Positions 14,782 to 23,623 of a stretch of 49,704 nt of DNA are shown piece by piece (position 1 is the first letter of the stretch; the number at the start of each line of letters is the position of its first letter). The notes beneath the pieces are model-generated. The model ran no database searches. It was not told the origin of the DNA and worked only from the letters and a program-made list of their open reading frames with translations. Both the position numbers and the translations under genes were made by a program. This DNA is from CAZIHO01 sp964538875. Lineage in GTDB: Bacteria > Pseudomonadota > Gammaproteobacteria > Chromatiales > Chromatiaceae. The DNA lies in the NCBI GenBank assembly GCA_964538875.1, contig CAZIHO010000010.1:1-49704 (forward strand). The letters run 5' to 3'.

Positions 14782-17700
14782 ATGGAGCCCAAGTTCGTAC
14801 ATCTGCATCTCCATTCCGAATACTCCCTGGTGGACGGAATCCTGCGCATCAAGCCCTTGGTGAAGGCGGTGGCGGCCGGCGGGATGCCGGCGGTGGCCCT
14901 CACCGACCAATGCAACCTATTCGGCATGGTCAAGTTTTATCAGGCGGCGGAGGCGGCTGGCATCAAGCCCCTGGTAGGGGTGGACGCCTTGGTGCATAAC
15001 CCGGCCGACACCCCCCAGCCCCATCGCCTGCTACTGCTGGCCAAGGATCTGACCGGCTACCGTAACCTGACCCGGCTGGTGTCCCGGAGTTACCGGGAAG
15101 GCCAGCAGTTGGGTTCACCGCAGATGCGCAAGGAATGGTTGGCGGAGGCCAGCGCCGGGCTCATCGTACTGTCCGGCGGCCGGGACGGGGACTTGGGCCG
15201 GACCCTGCTGGGGGGACACCCGGAACAGGCGGATACCCTGCTGGATACCTGGCTCGGCCTGTTCGGCGACCGCTTCTATCTGGAGTTGACCCGCACCGGC
15301 CGGGAGCAGGAAGAAGACTATCTGGAACGGGCGGTGGAACTGGCCGCCCGCCGGGGTGTGCCGGTGGTGGCCACCAATGACGTGCGGTTTCAGAGTGCCG
15401 CAGACTTCGACGCCCACGAGGTCCGGGTCTGTATCCACGATGGCCGCACCCTGGACGATCCCCGTCGTCCACGCCGCTACAGCGACCAGCAATATTTGCG
15501 CAGCGCCCAGGAAATGGCGGAACTGTTCGCCGATTTGCCGGAAGCCCTGGACAACGCGGTGGAAATCGCCCGCCGCTGCACCCTGCAACTGACCCTGGGC
15601 AAGTCCTATTTGCCCCAGTTTCCGACGCCACCGGGCCTGTCGCTGGGGGATTTGCTCACCCAGCAGTCGGAGCGGGGCCTGGCGGAACGGCTGGCGGCCC
15701 TGCCGGACGGTAGCGCACCGCCCGGAGATTATCGACAACGGTTGGCGGTGGAACTCAAGGTCATCATCGACATGGGCTTCGCCGGCTATTTCTTGATCGT
15801 GGCCGATTTCATCCAGTGGGCCCGGGAGCACGACATTCCGGTGGGACCGGGACGTGGTTCAGGTGCCGGTTCCCTGGTGGCCTATGCCCTCAAGATCACC
15901 GACCTGGACCCGCTAGCCCACGGTCTGCTGTTCGAGCGCTTCCTCAACCCGGAACGGGTGTCCATGCCGGACTTCGACGTGGACTTCTGCATGGACAAAC
16001 GGGACCGGGTCATCGAGTACGTAGCCCAGCGCTACGGCCGGGACGCGGTGTCCCAAATCATCACCCACGGCTCCATGGCGGCCAAGGCAGTGGTACGGGA
16101 CGTGGGCCGGGTGCTGGGCCATCCCTACGGGTTCGTGGATCGCATCGCCAAGCTGATTCCCTTCGAGCTGGACATGACCCTGGATAAGGCCCTGGCCAAC
16201 AGCGAGGACTTCAAGAAGGTCTATGACGGCGAGGAGGAGGTAGCCACCCTGATCGACATGGCCCGCGCCCTGGAGGGCCTGGCCCGCAACGCCGGCAAAC
16301 ACGCCGGCGGCGTGGTCATCGCCCCCGGCCAGCTCACGGATTTCACCCCCCTGTACTGCGAGGCGAGCGGGGAAGGGCTGGTCAGCCAATTCGACATGAA
16401 AGACGTGGAGCAGGTGGGCCTGGTCAAGTTCGACTTTCTCGGCCTGCGCACCCTCACCATCATTGACTGGGCGCTCAAGACCCTGAACAGAGCCCGGGCG
16501 GCGCGAGGCGAGCCGCCGGTGGACATTGCCAAGATTCCCATGGAGGACGAGCCCTCATACGCGCTGCTGAAGCGCTGCGAAACCACCGCCGTGTTTCAGT
16601 TGGAATCCCGGGGTATGAAGGAGCTGATCCGCAAGCTGCAACCAGACTGCTTCGGCGACATGACCGCCCTGGTGGCCCTGTTCCGGCCCGGTCCCTTGCA
16701 GTCCGGCATGGTGGACGACTTCATCAACCGCAAGCACGGCCGCCAGCAGGTGGAATATCCCCATCCCGCCCTGGCGCCCATTCTGGAGCCCACCTACGGG
16801 GTCATTCTCTACCAGGAACAGGTGATGCAAATCGCCCAGGTGCTGGCCGGTTACAGCCTGGGCAGCGCCGACCTGCTGCGCCGCGCCATGGGCAAGAAAA
16901 ATCCGGAGGCCATGGCCAAACAGCGCAGCGTGTTTGTGGAAGGCTCGGTGGCCAGGGGCGTGGATCAGGCGGTCGCCAGCCACATCTTCGATCTGATGGA
17001 AAAATTCGCAGGCTACGGCTTCAATAAGTCCCACAGCGCCGCCTACGCCCTGGTTGCCTACCAAACCCTATGGCTGAAGGCCCATTATCCGGCCGCCTTC
17101 ATGGCGGCGGTGCTGTCCTCGGACATGGACAATACGGACAAGGTGGTGACCTTCATCGACGAAGCCCGGTCCATGAAGCTCCAGGTGGAACCGCCGGACC
17201 TCAATCGCTCCGAATACAAGTTCACCGTGGATGGGGAGCGCACCCTGATCTACGGCCTGGGCGCCATCAAGGGCGTCGGCGAGGCGGCCATCGAAGCCCT
17301 GTTGGACGCCCGCGCCAGGGGCGGCTGCTTTGCCGATCTGTTTGATCTGTGCAAGCGCATCGACTCCCGGCGCGCCAACCGGCGGGTGCTGGAAGCCCTG
17401 ATCCGGGCCGGCGCCCTGGACCGGCTGGGTCCCAACCGGGCCACCCTCATGATGCAGTTGCCCCTGGCCCTCAAGCTGGCAGAACAGCATCAGGAAACCC
17501 AAACCGTGGGCCAGGGCGACCTGTTCGGTATGCACGAACCGGCCGCCGCCGGCCCCCTGGACCGGCAACTCTGGCCCCAGGCCAGCCAGGAATGGGAGGA
17601 CGAGCAGAGGCTCCAGGGGGAAAAGGAAACCCTGGGCCTATACCTCACCGGCCATCCCATCGACCGCTACCAGGACGAACTCAAGAGCCTGGTCAGCGGG

Positions 17701-18339
17701 CGCATCGCCAGCCTGTTAGAAGACCCGGGTCCGGCCACCAACACCGGGTTTGGCCGCAACCGGGGCCGCAAGGTGACGGTGGCCGGGCTAGTGGTGGACG
17801 CCCGCCATCGCAACACGCCCCGCGGACGCATGGGTTCCGTGACCCTGGACGACTGTAGCGGCCGCCTGGAAGTGGCGGTGTTCGCCGATCAATACGAAGC
17901 CCTGCGGGACCTCCTGAGCCTGGACAAGATCCTGGTGGTGTCCGGCAGCCTGGCGCCGGATGAGTTTCGGGGCGGCATGTCCCTGCGGGCCGAGCGGGTC
18001 ATGGAACTGGAGCAGGCCCGCGCCCTGAGCGCGGATCATCTGCTGTTGCGGGCCATCCCGGCGCGCATGGTTAACGCCGCCGGCTGGATCGACCGCCTGG
18101 AGGAACTTCTCACTTTGCACCGGGGCGGGCGTTGTGCCCTGCTGATCGATTTCCAGGGTTCCGGCGCTACGGGCCGCTTCAAGCTGGGGGACGCCTGGCG
18201 GGTGCAGCCCCGGGACCTGTTGCTCAAGTCCCTGGCGGAACTGTTGGGACCCGGCACGGTGCGGGTGGTGCACGGACGGGGCGCCTTGGCGGAGGAGAGC
18301 AGCGACGGCGGGCAACGCCTGGCCCGGGACGGGGGTTAG
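14782..18339 (+). CDS. dnaE: DNA polymerase III alpha subunit
   Basis: The replicative polymerase, 1185 residues, close to the usual 1160. The N-terminal PHP domain starts with HLHLHSEYS; the palm aspartates lie in MPDFDVDF (Asp397, 399 and 401), with the preceding GPGRGSGAGS motif. Helix-hairpin-helix and OB domains follow (GAIKGVGEAAIE; GSVTLDD). It copies DNA within the holoenzyme together with the clamp and the epsilon exonuclease. The start is the ATG at 14782, preceded by GGGAGG at eight bases; the open frame reaches back nine codons to a non-ATG start. In many gammaproteobacteria dnaE is immediately followed by accA, whereas here three genes for a DUF2147 protein and a sensor pair intervene. 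Confidence 0.98.
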   Translation: MEPKFVHLHLHSEYSLVDGILRIKPLVKAVAAGGMPAVALTDQCNLFGMVKFYQAAEAAGIKPLVGVDALVHNPADTPQPHRLLLLAKDLTGYRNLTRLVSRSYREGQQLGSPQMRKEWLAEASAGLIVLSGGRDGDLGRTLLGGHPEQADTLLDTWLGLFGDRFYLELTRTGREQEEDYLERAVELAARRGVPVVATNDVRFQSAADFDAHEVRVCIHDGRTLDDPRRPRRYSDQQYLRSAQEMAELFADLPEALDNAVEIARRCTLQLTLGKSYLPQFPTPPGLSLGDLLTQQSERGLAERLAALPDGSAPPGDYRQRLAVELKVIIDMGFAGYFLIVADFIQWAREHDIPVGPGRGSGAGSLVAYALKITDLDPLAHGLLFERFLNPERVSMPDFDVDFCMDKRDRVIEYVAQRYGRDAVSQIITHGSMAAKAVVRDVGRVLGHPYGFVDRIAKLIPFELDMTLDKALANSEDFKKVYDGEEEVATLIDMARALEGLARNAGKHAGGVVIAPGQLTDFTPLYCEASGEGLVSQFDMKDVEQVGLVKFDFLGLRTLTIIDWALKTLNRARAARGEPPVDIAKIPMEDEPSYALLKRCETTAVFQLESRGMKELIRKLQPDCFGDMTALVALFRPGPLQSGMVDDFINRKHGRQQVEYPHPALAPILEPTYGVILYQEQVMQIAQVLAGYSLGSADLLRRAMGKKNPEAMAKQRSVFVEGSVARGVDQAVASHIFDLMEKFAGYGFNKSHSAAYALVAYQTLWLKAHYPAAFMAAVLSSDMDNTDKVVTFIDEARSMKLQVEPPDLNRSEYKFTVDGERTLIYGLGAIKGVGEAAIEALLDARARGGCFADLFDLCKRIDSRRANRRVLEALIRAGALDRLGPNRATLMMQLPLALKLAEQHQETQTVGQGDLFGMHEPAAAGPLDRQLWPQASQEWEDEQRLQGEKETLGLYLTGHPIDRYQDELKSLVSGRIASLLEDPGPATNTGFGRNRGRKVTVAGLVVDARHRNTPRGRMGSVTLDDCSGRLEVAVFADQYEALRDLLSLDKILVVSGSLAPDEFRGGMSLRAERVMELEQARALSADHLLLRAIPARMVNAAGWIDRLEELLTLHRGGRCALLIDFQGSGATGRFKLGDAWRVQPRDLLLKSLAELLGPGTVRVVHGRGALAEESSDGGQRLARDGG

Positions 18340-18516
18340 GCGTGCTTGGACTGCTTGCCCAGGGGCCTAAGCTAGAAAAAAATCGCTGCATAATGAATCT
18401 AGTCTGTCCATAGATGGGGGACCGGAACCCCGGCTGGCACCTGATGTTTAGGGCATCAAGGACTAACCGGTCCTGTATCCAGATGTATCCTCTTCTTCGT
18501 GCCGATGGGGCGGGGT

Positions 18517-18957
18517 CTATTCCACCCGTTCCCAGACCTGGGTGCGACCCAGCCAGCGGGCGCCCAGGTAGCCCCGCACTTCCAGCTTGCGGCCCTGCTC
18601 CAGGGGCTTGACCCGCACCGAATAAATTTGGCCGTCCTTGGGGTCCAGGATGTCGCCCCCGTCCCAGTAGCCGGGTTCCTCGCCGCTGGGCTTGAGGTCC
18701 CGCAGGATGGGCAGCCCTACCAGGGGTTGGTCCTTGCGGGAATCCTTGCATTTGGCGCACACCGCGCCGGGCTTGACGCTGGGGTCTAGCACCCGTTCCA
18801 CCTGGCCGTTCAGGCTACCGCCCTGCTGGCGAATCCGTACCAGGGATTTTTCGGCATGGTCCCGGTCGTCGATGGTGCGCCATAGCCCCACCGGAGATTC
18901 CTGGGCGCCCAGGGTTTCGGCGCCGAAGATCAGTAACAGGAGTAGCGGCAGGTACAT
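18517..18957 (-). CDS. DUF2147 family periplasmic protein
   Basis: A 146-residue protein that fits the DUF2147 pattern well: GLWRTIDD near the start of the mature part, a CAKCK cysteine pair, GLPILRDLK, GGDILDPKDGQIYSV, and the closing RGYLGARWLGRTQVWERV. A signal peptide covers about the first 18 residues (MYLPLLLLLIFGAETLGA). The family is widespread in proteobacteria and its molecular function is unknown; the cysteine pair could be redox-active or structural. The start is the ATG at 18957; the frame is open for 91 more codons upstream but that part has no signal-peptide or domain character. It converges with dnaE and diverges from the solute-binding-protein gene. Confidence 0.88.
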   Translation of the reverse strand: MYLPLLLLLIFGAETLGAQESPVGLWRTIDDRDHAEKSLVRIRQQGGSLNGQVERVLDPSVKPGAVCAKCKDSRKDQPLVGLPILRDLKPSGEEPGYWDGGDILDPKDGQIYSVRVKPLEQGRKLEVRGYLGARWLGRTQVWERVE

Positions 18958-19231
18958 GCTGGTGCTGGTGGTCGGATAACGGTCAGCCGGGCTAGTTAGC
19001 AAGGGCACGATCTGGGCGGCGGGTTGGCGCCAACCGGCATCCCGGCCCCCATGCCCCGGATGAATAGCAGGATGTGGACAAAAGTCCATCCCCTGACCGG
19101 GCCAGGGAACGCGCTGCCCGGCGGCCACGGCTCCGCCGTGAATCACCCTGGCGCCGCTGCTTAAGATTGGGGCGCTGGATGCCGCTAAGGAAAGATAGCC
19201 GAGGGGCGGACAAGCAGATGGGGTTACCAAG

Positions 19232-20149
19232 GTGGAGGGACAGTGGGGAACCGACGGCTCGCTCCAGGGGCAGGGCGGCGGCCTTGCTGGCCAGACCCGG
19301 CGTGGAGACAGGTCCGGCGGCCCTAGTCGCTGCCCCGGATGGCCGGGGCTGGTTTTGATGGCGCTGGTGCTCGGCTGCCGGGTCCCGGTCGCGGCGGAGG
19401 GGTCGCCCTGTGGTGACCGGCCGATCCGGTTGGCCTTTTATGAGTTTGGGAGCCTGTATTTCCGGGACGCGGCCGGCCAGGCCCAGGGCATCGACAAGGA
19501 TTTGCTGGATCTATTGGCCGAGCGCTCCGGGTGCTCCTTCCAGACCCAGGTCATGTCCAGCGCCCGTATCTGGGCGGATCTGGCGTCTGGTGCCATCCAG
19601 ATGAGCCTAGCCGGGATCGAAACCGGGCAACGCCGGGAATTTGCCCATTTCATCCCCTATCTGAGCATGAAGAATTACACGATTCTGCGCGGCGACCTGA
19701 GTGGCGAGGTCAAGCAGGCCGAGGACTTCCTGGCCCGGACTTCCTTGCGCTTCGGCGTGGTCCGCTCCTTCCGCCATGGTCAATCCCAGGACCGCTGGCT
19801 GGAGCAGTTGCGGGCCCAGGGGCGGGTGGACGAGAGCCCGGATGTCGAGACTCTGTTCGCCAAGCTGCGTTACCGGCGCCTGGATGCGATTTTTTCCCAG
19901 CCGCCGGTTTTCCATCGATTGATTGAACGCCATCAGCTTCAGGATTGGGTCCATATCCAGGACTGGGCTCCCCAGGACGCCGGGGTGCCCTTCCACCTGA
20001 TCTTGGCGAAAAGCCGCTTTTCCGAACAGGACGCCCAGTATTGGGCCGCCCTGGTGGAAAACCTGCGCGGAGACGGTAGCTTGGCGCGGGTATTCGGGCG
20101 CTATCTGCCGGTGGCCGAGGCCGAGTCTTTATCCCAGTGGTCGGGATGA
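19232..20149 (+). CDS. Periplasmic solute-binding-like protein (SBP_bac_3 type)
   Basis: About 305 residues from a GTG start; the mature part resembles the family 3 extracellular solute-binding fold (PIRLAFYEFGSLYF, GIDKDLLDLLAERSG, MSLAGIETGQRREFAHFIPY). A hydrophobic stretch ending in PVAAEG near residue 55 is probably the signal-peptide core, so the long polar front is doubtful; an ATG at 19358 would begin inside that core. No ABC permease or ATPase gene is nearby. The next gene, 11 bases on, encodes a membrane GGDEF-EAL protein, so this protein more likely serves as the periplasmic ligand sensor for c-di-GMP control than for transport. Confidence 0.78.
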   Translation: MEGQWGTDGSLQGQGGGLAGQTRRGDRSGGPSRCPGWPGLVLMALVLGCRVPVAAEGSPCGDRPIRLAFYEFGSLYFRDAAGQAQGIDKDLLDLLAERSGCSFQTQVMSSARIWADLASGAIQMSLAGIETGQRREFAHFIPYLSMKNYTILRGDLSGEVKQAEDFLARTSLRFGVVRSFRHGQSQDRWLEQLRAQGRVDESPDVETLFAKLRYRRLDAIFSQPPVFHRLIERHQLQDWVHIQDWAPQDAGVPFHLILAKSRFSEQDAQYWAALVENLRGDGSLARVFGRYLPVAEAESLSQWSG

Positions 20150-20160
20150 GTGAGATCTAG

Positions 20161-22608
20161 ATGACGAGGGTTGTGTCGAAACCCCTGTCCCGGCTGTTGT
20201 TGGGACGCTTATTGGTGGCCTATGCACTGGTGGCGGTGCTGGTCAACGGCGTGCATCTGTTACTGGACTACCGGTACGCGCGGGAAGAGGTCAAGGCGGC
20301 CCTGGCGGCTCTGGGGGATACCTATTTTTACGCGGCCCAGGACGCCCTGTGGGACTTCCAGAATTCCGCCCTGCAAGCCATGGTGGCCGGCATCGGCGCC
20401 CACCCCCTGGTGGTGAGTGTGGAGATCCGGGATGTGGAGGGCTTGGTAGGCGCCAACTGGAAGGCCGCCGCTAGTCACCAAATGGCGCCGGATCTCGTCT
20501 GGAAGCGCACCCTGCCGCGCAAGGATTTGGATCAGACCGAGGTCACGGTGCTCGGCTATATGACCATCGCCTCCAGTGAGGACCTGGTGTGGCGGCAGGT
20601 GTGGGACGGCTTCCAGGCTGGGTTGGCGGTGGCAATCGCCAAGCTGATCGTGCTCGGATGGGTGCTCTGGTGGCTGACCCGGTCGTTGCTGGCGCGACCG
20701 TTGGCGGCATTCCTGGCCCAGGTGCAGGCCCTGTCGGCGCGGGGTCTCGGCGAGTTGCGGGACGGCGATCTGGGCCAGGTGGCGGAGATCGATGGGCTAC
20801 GCAGGGCGTTTAATTCTCTGATACGCCAACTGGCCGACAGCCAGTCCCACATCCAAGAACAGAATGCCCTATTGGAGCAGCGAGTCGCCCATGCGATCCA
20901 GGCGGTCCGGGACAAGGAAGCCTGCTTTTTGAATATTTTCGAGCGGGCCAACACTGGCGTGGCCTTTTTCAATGCCGGCGGCCAGATCACAGAAGCCAAC
21001 GCCAGCCTGGCGGCCCTGCTGGGCCATGGGCCAGGGACGCTGAGGGGGCTGTCGCTGGTGGCCATCACGGCGGTGGAGGACCTGGTCCAGGCCGAGGAAT
21101 TGGTGGCGGATCTGGTGGCCGGCCAACGGGACGATGGGCGGATGGAATTGCGGCTGGTCGCCAAGGACGGCGGTACCCTGTGGGTGGATTTGTCTATCAC
21201 CGCCATCCGGAACAACCAGGGCGAGTTGCAATACCTGGCCGGCTTGTTCGGCGATATCCGGGAGCGCAAGCTGGCGGCGGAATCCATCGAACGGCTCGCC
21301 CACCAGGACGCCCTGACCGGTTTGCTCAACCGGTTCAGCCTGGAAACCCGGCTGGAACAGGCGTTGCTGTCCGAGCGTCGCTCGGGCCGCCAGTTGGCGG
21401 TGTTGTTCATCGACCTGGATCGCTTCAAGTACATCAATGACACCCTGGGCCACGGTATCGGCGACCGTTTGCTGAAAGAAGTCGCCCACCGCCTCAAGGT
21501 GGCGGTGCGGGCCAGCGACATCGTAGCCCGCCAGGGCGGTGATGAATTCGTGGTGGTCCTCACCTCCATGGGCCAATTGCTGGACGCTGCGGCGGTGGCC
21601 AACAAGATTCTGATCGCCCTCAATGAACCCTATCTGATCGAGGGTCACACCCTGCATACCAGCCCCAGCATCGGCATCGCCACCTTCCCGGTCGATGGGG
21701 AAACGCCCCATACGCTGATGAAGAACGCCGATACGGCCATGTACCACGCTAAGGACAAGGGGCGGAACAACGTCCAGTTCTTTGATCCCAGCATGACCCA
21801 GGCGGCGGCAGAACGGCTGGAGCTGGAAGCGGACCTGCGGGTGGCGGTGGCCGACCACCAGTTCCAGCTCTATTACCAACCCCAGGTGTACGCCCGGGAC
21901 GGCCGCCTGCACGGCGTGGAAGCCCTGCTGCGCTGGAACCACCCGGTCCGGGGTTGGGTGTCCCCGGCCCGTTTCGTGCCGGTGGCGGAGGAAATCGGTC
22001 TGATTAGTAAGCTGGGCGCCTGGGTGATGGAGGAAGCCTGTCGGCAGTTGGCGGAATGGCGGAATGCCGGCATCCAGCCTTTGCCGCGCATGGCGGTCAA
22101 CTTGTCGGCCCACCAGTTGCGGGACCGGGATCTGTTGGATCAGGTACGGTGCTGCCTCGAACGGTACGGCCTCAGGGAAGGGGACTTGGAACTGGAAGTC
22201 ACGGAATCCGTGGCCATGGAAAACCCGGAACGGGCCATCGGCCAGCTCGGGGTGTTGCGGGATCTGGGGGTGTTGTTGTCCATCGACGACTTCGGCACCG
22301 GCTATTCGTCCCTGGCGTACCTCAAGCATCTGCCGATCCAGGCCCTCAAGCTGGACCGGGGCTTCGTGCGGGACATCGAAACCGACGCCAACGACGCGGA
22401 AATTTGCGCCGCCACCATCGCCCTGGCCCACAGCCTGGGGCTCAAGGTGGTGGCGGAGGGGGTGGAGACCCAGGCCCAGAGCGACTTTCTCGGTGGGCTG
22501 CACGGCTGCGATCTGCTCCAGGGCTATTTTTTTGGCAGACCGGAGCCCGCCGCCCATTGGAGCGCCCGTTGGCTCCAGGCCGCCCGCCGGGACCACCAGG
22601 CCGCCTGA
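20161..22608 (+). CDS. Membrane PAS-GGDEF-EAL c-di-GMP enzyme
   Basis: An 815-residue protein with TM1 about 12-35, a periplasmic region of about 120 residues, TM2 about 155-180, a HAMP-like linker with coiled coil, PAS (about 255-375), GGDEF (459-463) and EAL (587-589). The GGDEF motif is intact with I-site RASD five residues before it. The EAL domain keeps EALLRW, DDFGTGYSS, KLDRGF and AEGVET, so phosphodiesterase activity is likely; in such hybrids the GGDEF domain may be catalytic or a GTP-sensing regulator. The 11-base gap after the solute-binding gene suggests an operon in which that protein feeds ligand status to this receptor's periplasmic domain. The ribosome-binding site is weak. 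Confidence 0.92.
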   Translation: MTRVVSKPLSRLLLGRLLVAYALVAVLVNGVHLLLDYRYAREEVKAALAALGDTYFYAAQDALWDFQNSALQAMVAGIGAHPLVVSVEIRDVEGLVGANWKAAASHQMAPDLVWKRTLPRKDLDQTEVTVLGYMTIASSEDLVWRQVWDGFQAGLAVAIAKLIVLGWVLWWLTRSLLARPLAAFLAQVQALSARGLGELRDGDLGQVAEIDGLRRAFNSLIRQLADSQSHIQEQNALLEQRVAHAIQAVRDKEACFLNIFERANTGVAFFNAGGQITEANASLAALLGHGPGTLRGLSLVAITAVEDLVQAEELVADLVAGQRDDGRMELRLVAKDGGTLWVDLSITAIRNNQGELQYLAGLFGDIRERKLAAESIERLAHQDALTGLLNRFSLETRLEQALLSERRSGRQLAVLFIDLDRFKYINDTLGHGIGDRLLKEVAHRLKVAVRASDIVARQGGDEFVVVLTSMGQLLDAAAVANKILIALNEPYLIEGHTLHTSPSIGIATFPVDGETPHTLMKNADTAMYHAKDKGRNNVQFFDPSMTQAAAERLELEADLRVAVADHQFQLYYQPQVYARDGRLHGVEALLRWNHPVRGWVSPARFVPVAEEIGLISKLGAWVMEEACRQLAEWRNAGIQPLPRMAVNLSAHQLRDRDLLDQVRCCLERYGLREGDLELEVTESVAMENPERAIGQLGVLRDLGVLLSIDDFGTGYSSLAYLKHLPIQALKLDRGFVRDIETDANDAEICAATIALAHSLGLKVVAEGVETQAQSDFLGGLHGCDLLQGYFFGRPEPAAHWSARWLQAARRDHQAA

Positions 22609-22656
22609 GTTGCGGTTACCCTGTCGCCGGCCGCGCCGTTCCGGTATCCTTTGCCC

Positions 22657-23613
22657 ATGGACCTGAATTTTTTGGAATTTGAGCAGCCCATCGCCGAACT
22701 CGAGGCGAAGATCGAGGAGCTGCGCATGGTCGGCAACGACAACGAAATCAATATCCAGGACGAAATCCAGCGCCTGGAGGCCAAGAGCCGTCAGTTGACC
22801 GAATCCATATTCTCCAATCTCACTTCCTGGCAGATTTCCCAGATGGCGCGCCATCCCCAGCGTCCCTATACGCTGGACTACGCGGACCGGATCTTCACCG
22901 AGTTTAGCGAATTGCATGGCGACCGCACCTTCGCCGACGACCCGGCCATCGTCGGTGGATTGGCGCGCTTGGAAGGCCGCCCGGTCATGGTCATCGGCCA
23001 CCAGAAGGGGCGGGACACCAAGGACAAGCTGTTCCGCAACTTCGGCATGCCCCGTCCCGAAGGCTATCGCAAGGCCCTGCGGCTCATGGAAATGGCGGAG
23101 CGGTTCCAGTTGCCCATCATCACCTTCATCGACACCCCAGGCGCCTATCCGGGCGTGGGTGCGGAAGAGCGGGGGCAAAGCGAGGCCATCGCCCGCAATC
23201 TGATGCTCATGGCCGGGATGCGCACCCCCATCCTGTGCGTGGTCACCGGTGAAGGGGGCTCCGGCGGCGCCTTGGCCATCGGCGTGGGCGACTTTTTGGC
23301 CATGCTGCGCTATAGCACCTACTCGGTCATTTCTCCGGAAGGCTGCGCGTCCATCCTGTGGAAAAGCGCAGACAAGGCATCCCTGGCGGCGGAAGCCATG
23401 GGCATCACCTCGGACCGGCTCAAGGAATTGGGCCTGGTGGATCAGGTGGTGCCGGAACCGCTCGGCGGTGCGCACCGGGACCTGGACGCCATGGCCGCCA
23501 ATCTGAAGGCGACGCTGTTGGACGCCCTGGATGGTCTGGCCTCCTACAACACGGAACGCCTGTTGGAGCGCCGTCACCAACGCCTGATGGGCTACGGTAA
23601 GTTCGTCGGCTGA
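22657..23613 (+). CDS. accA: Acetyl-CoA carboxylase carboxyltransferase subunit alpha
   Basis: A 318-residue subunit, the typical AccA length, forming with AccD the carboxyltransferase that moves CO2 from biotin to acetyl-CoA for fatty acid synthesis. Family sequence is unmistakable: MDLNFLEFEQPIAELE at the start, HPQRPYTLDY, HGDRTFADDPAIVGG, DTPGAYPGVGAEERGQ and GEGGSGGALAIG. The start is the ATG at 22657; a TTG two codons upstream is unlikely. tilS follows after ten bases, a conserved gammaproteobacterial pairing. Confidence 0.98.
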   Translation: MDLNFLEFEQPIAELEAKIEELRMVGNDNEINIQDEIQRLEAKSRQLTESIFSNLTSWQISQMARHPQRPYTLDYADRIFTEFSELHGDRTFADDPAIVGGLARLEGRPVMVIGHQKGRDTKDKLFRNFGMPRPEGYRKALRLMEMAERFQLPIITFIDTPGAYPGVGAEERGQSEAIARNLMLMAGMRTPILCVVTGEGGSGGALAIGVGDFLAMLRYSTYSVISPEGCASILWKSADKASLAAEAMGITSDRLKELGLVDQVVPEPLGGAHRDLDAMAANLKATLLDALDGLASYNTERLLERRHQRLMGYGKFVG

Positions 23614-23623
23614 TCGTCCCGCC

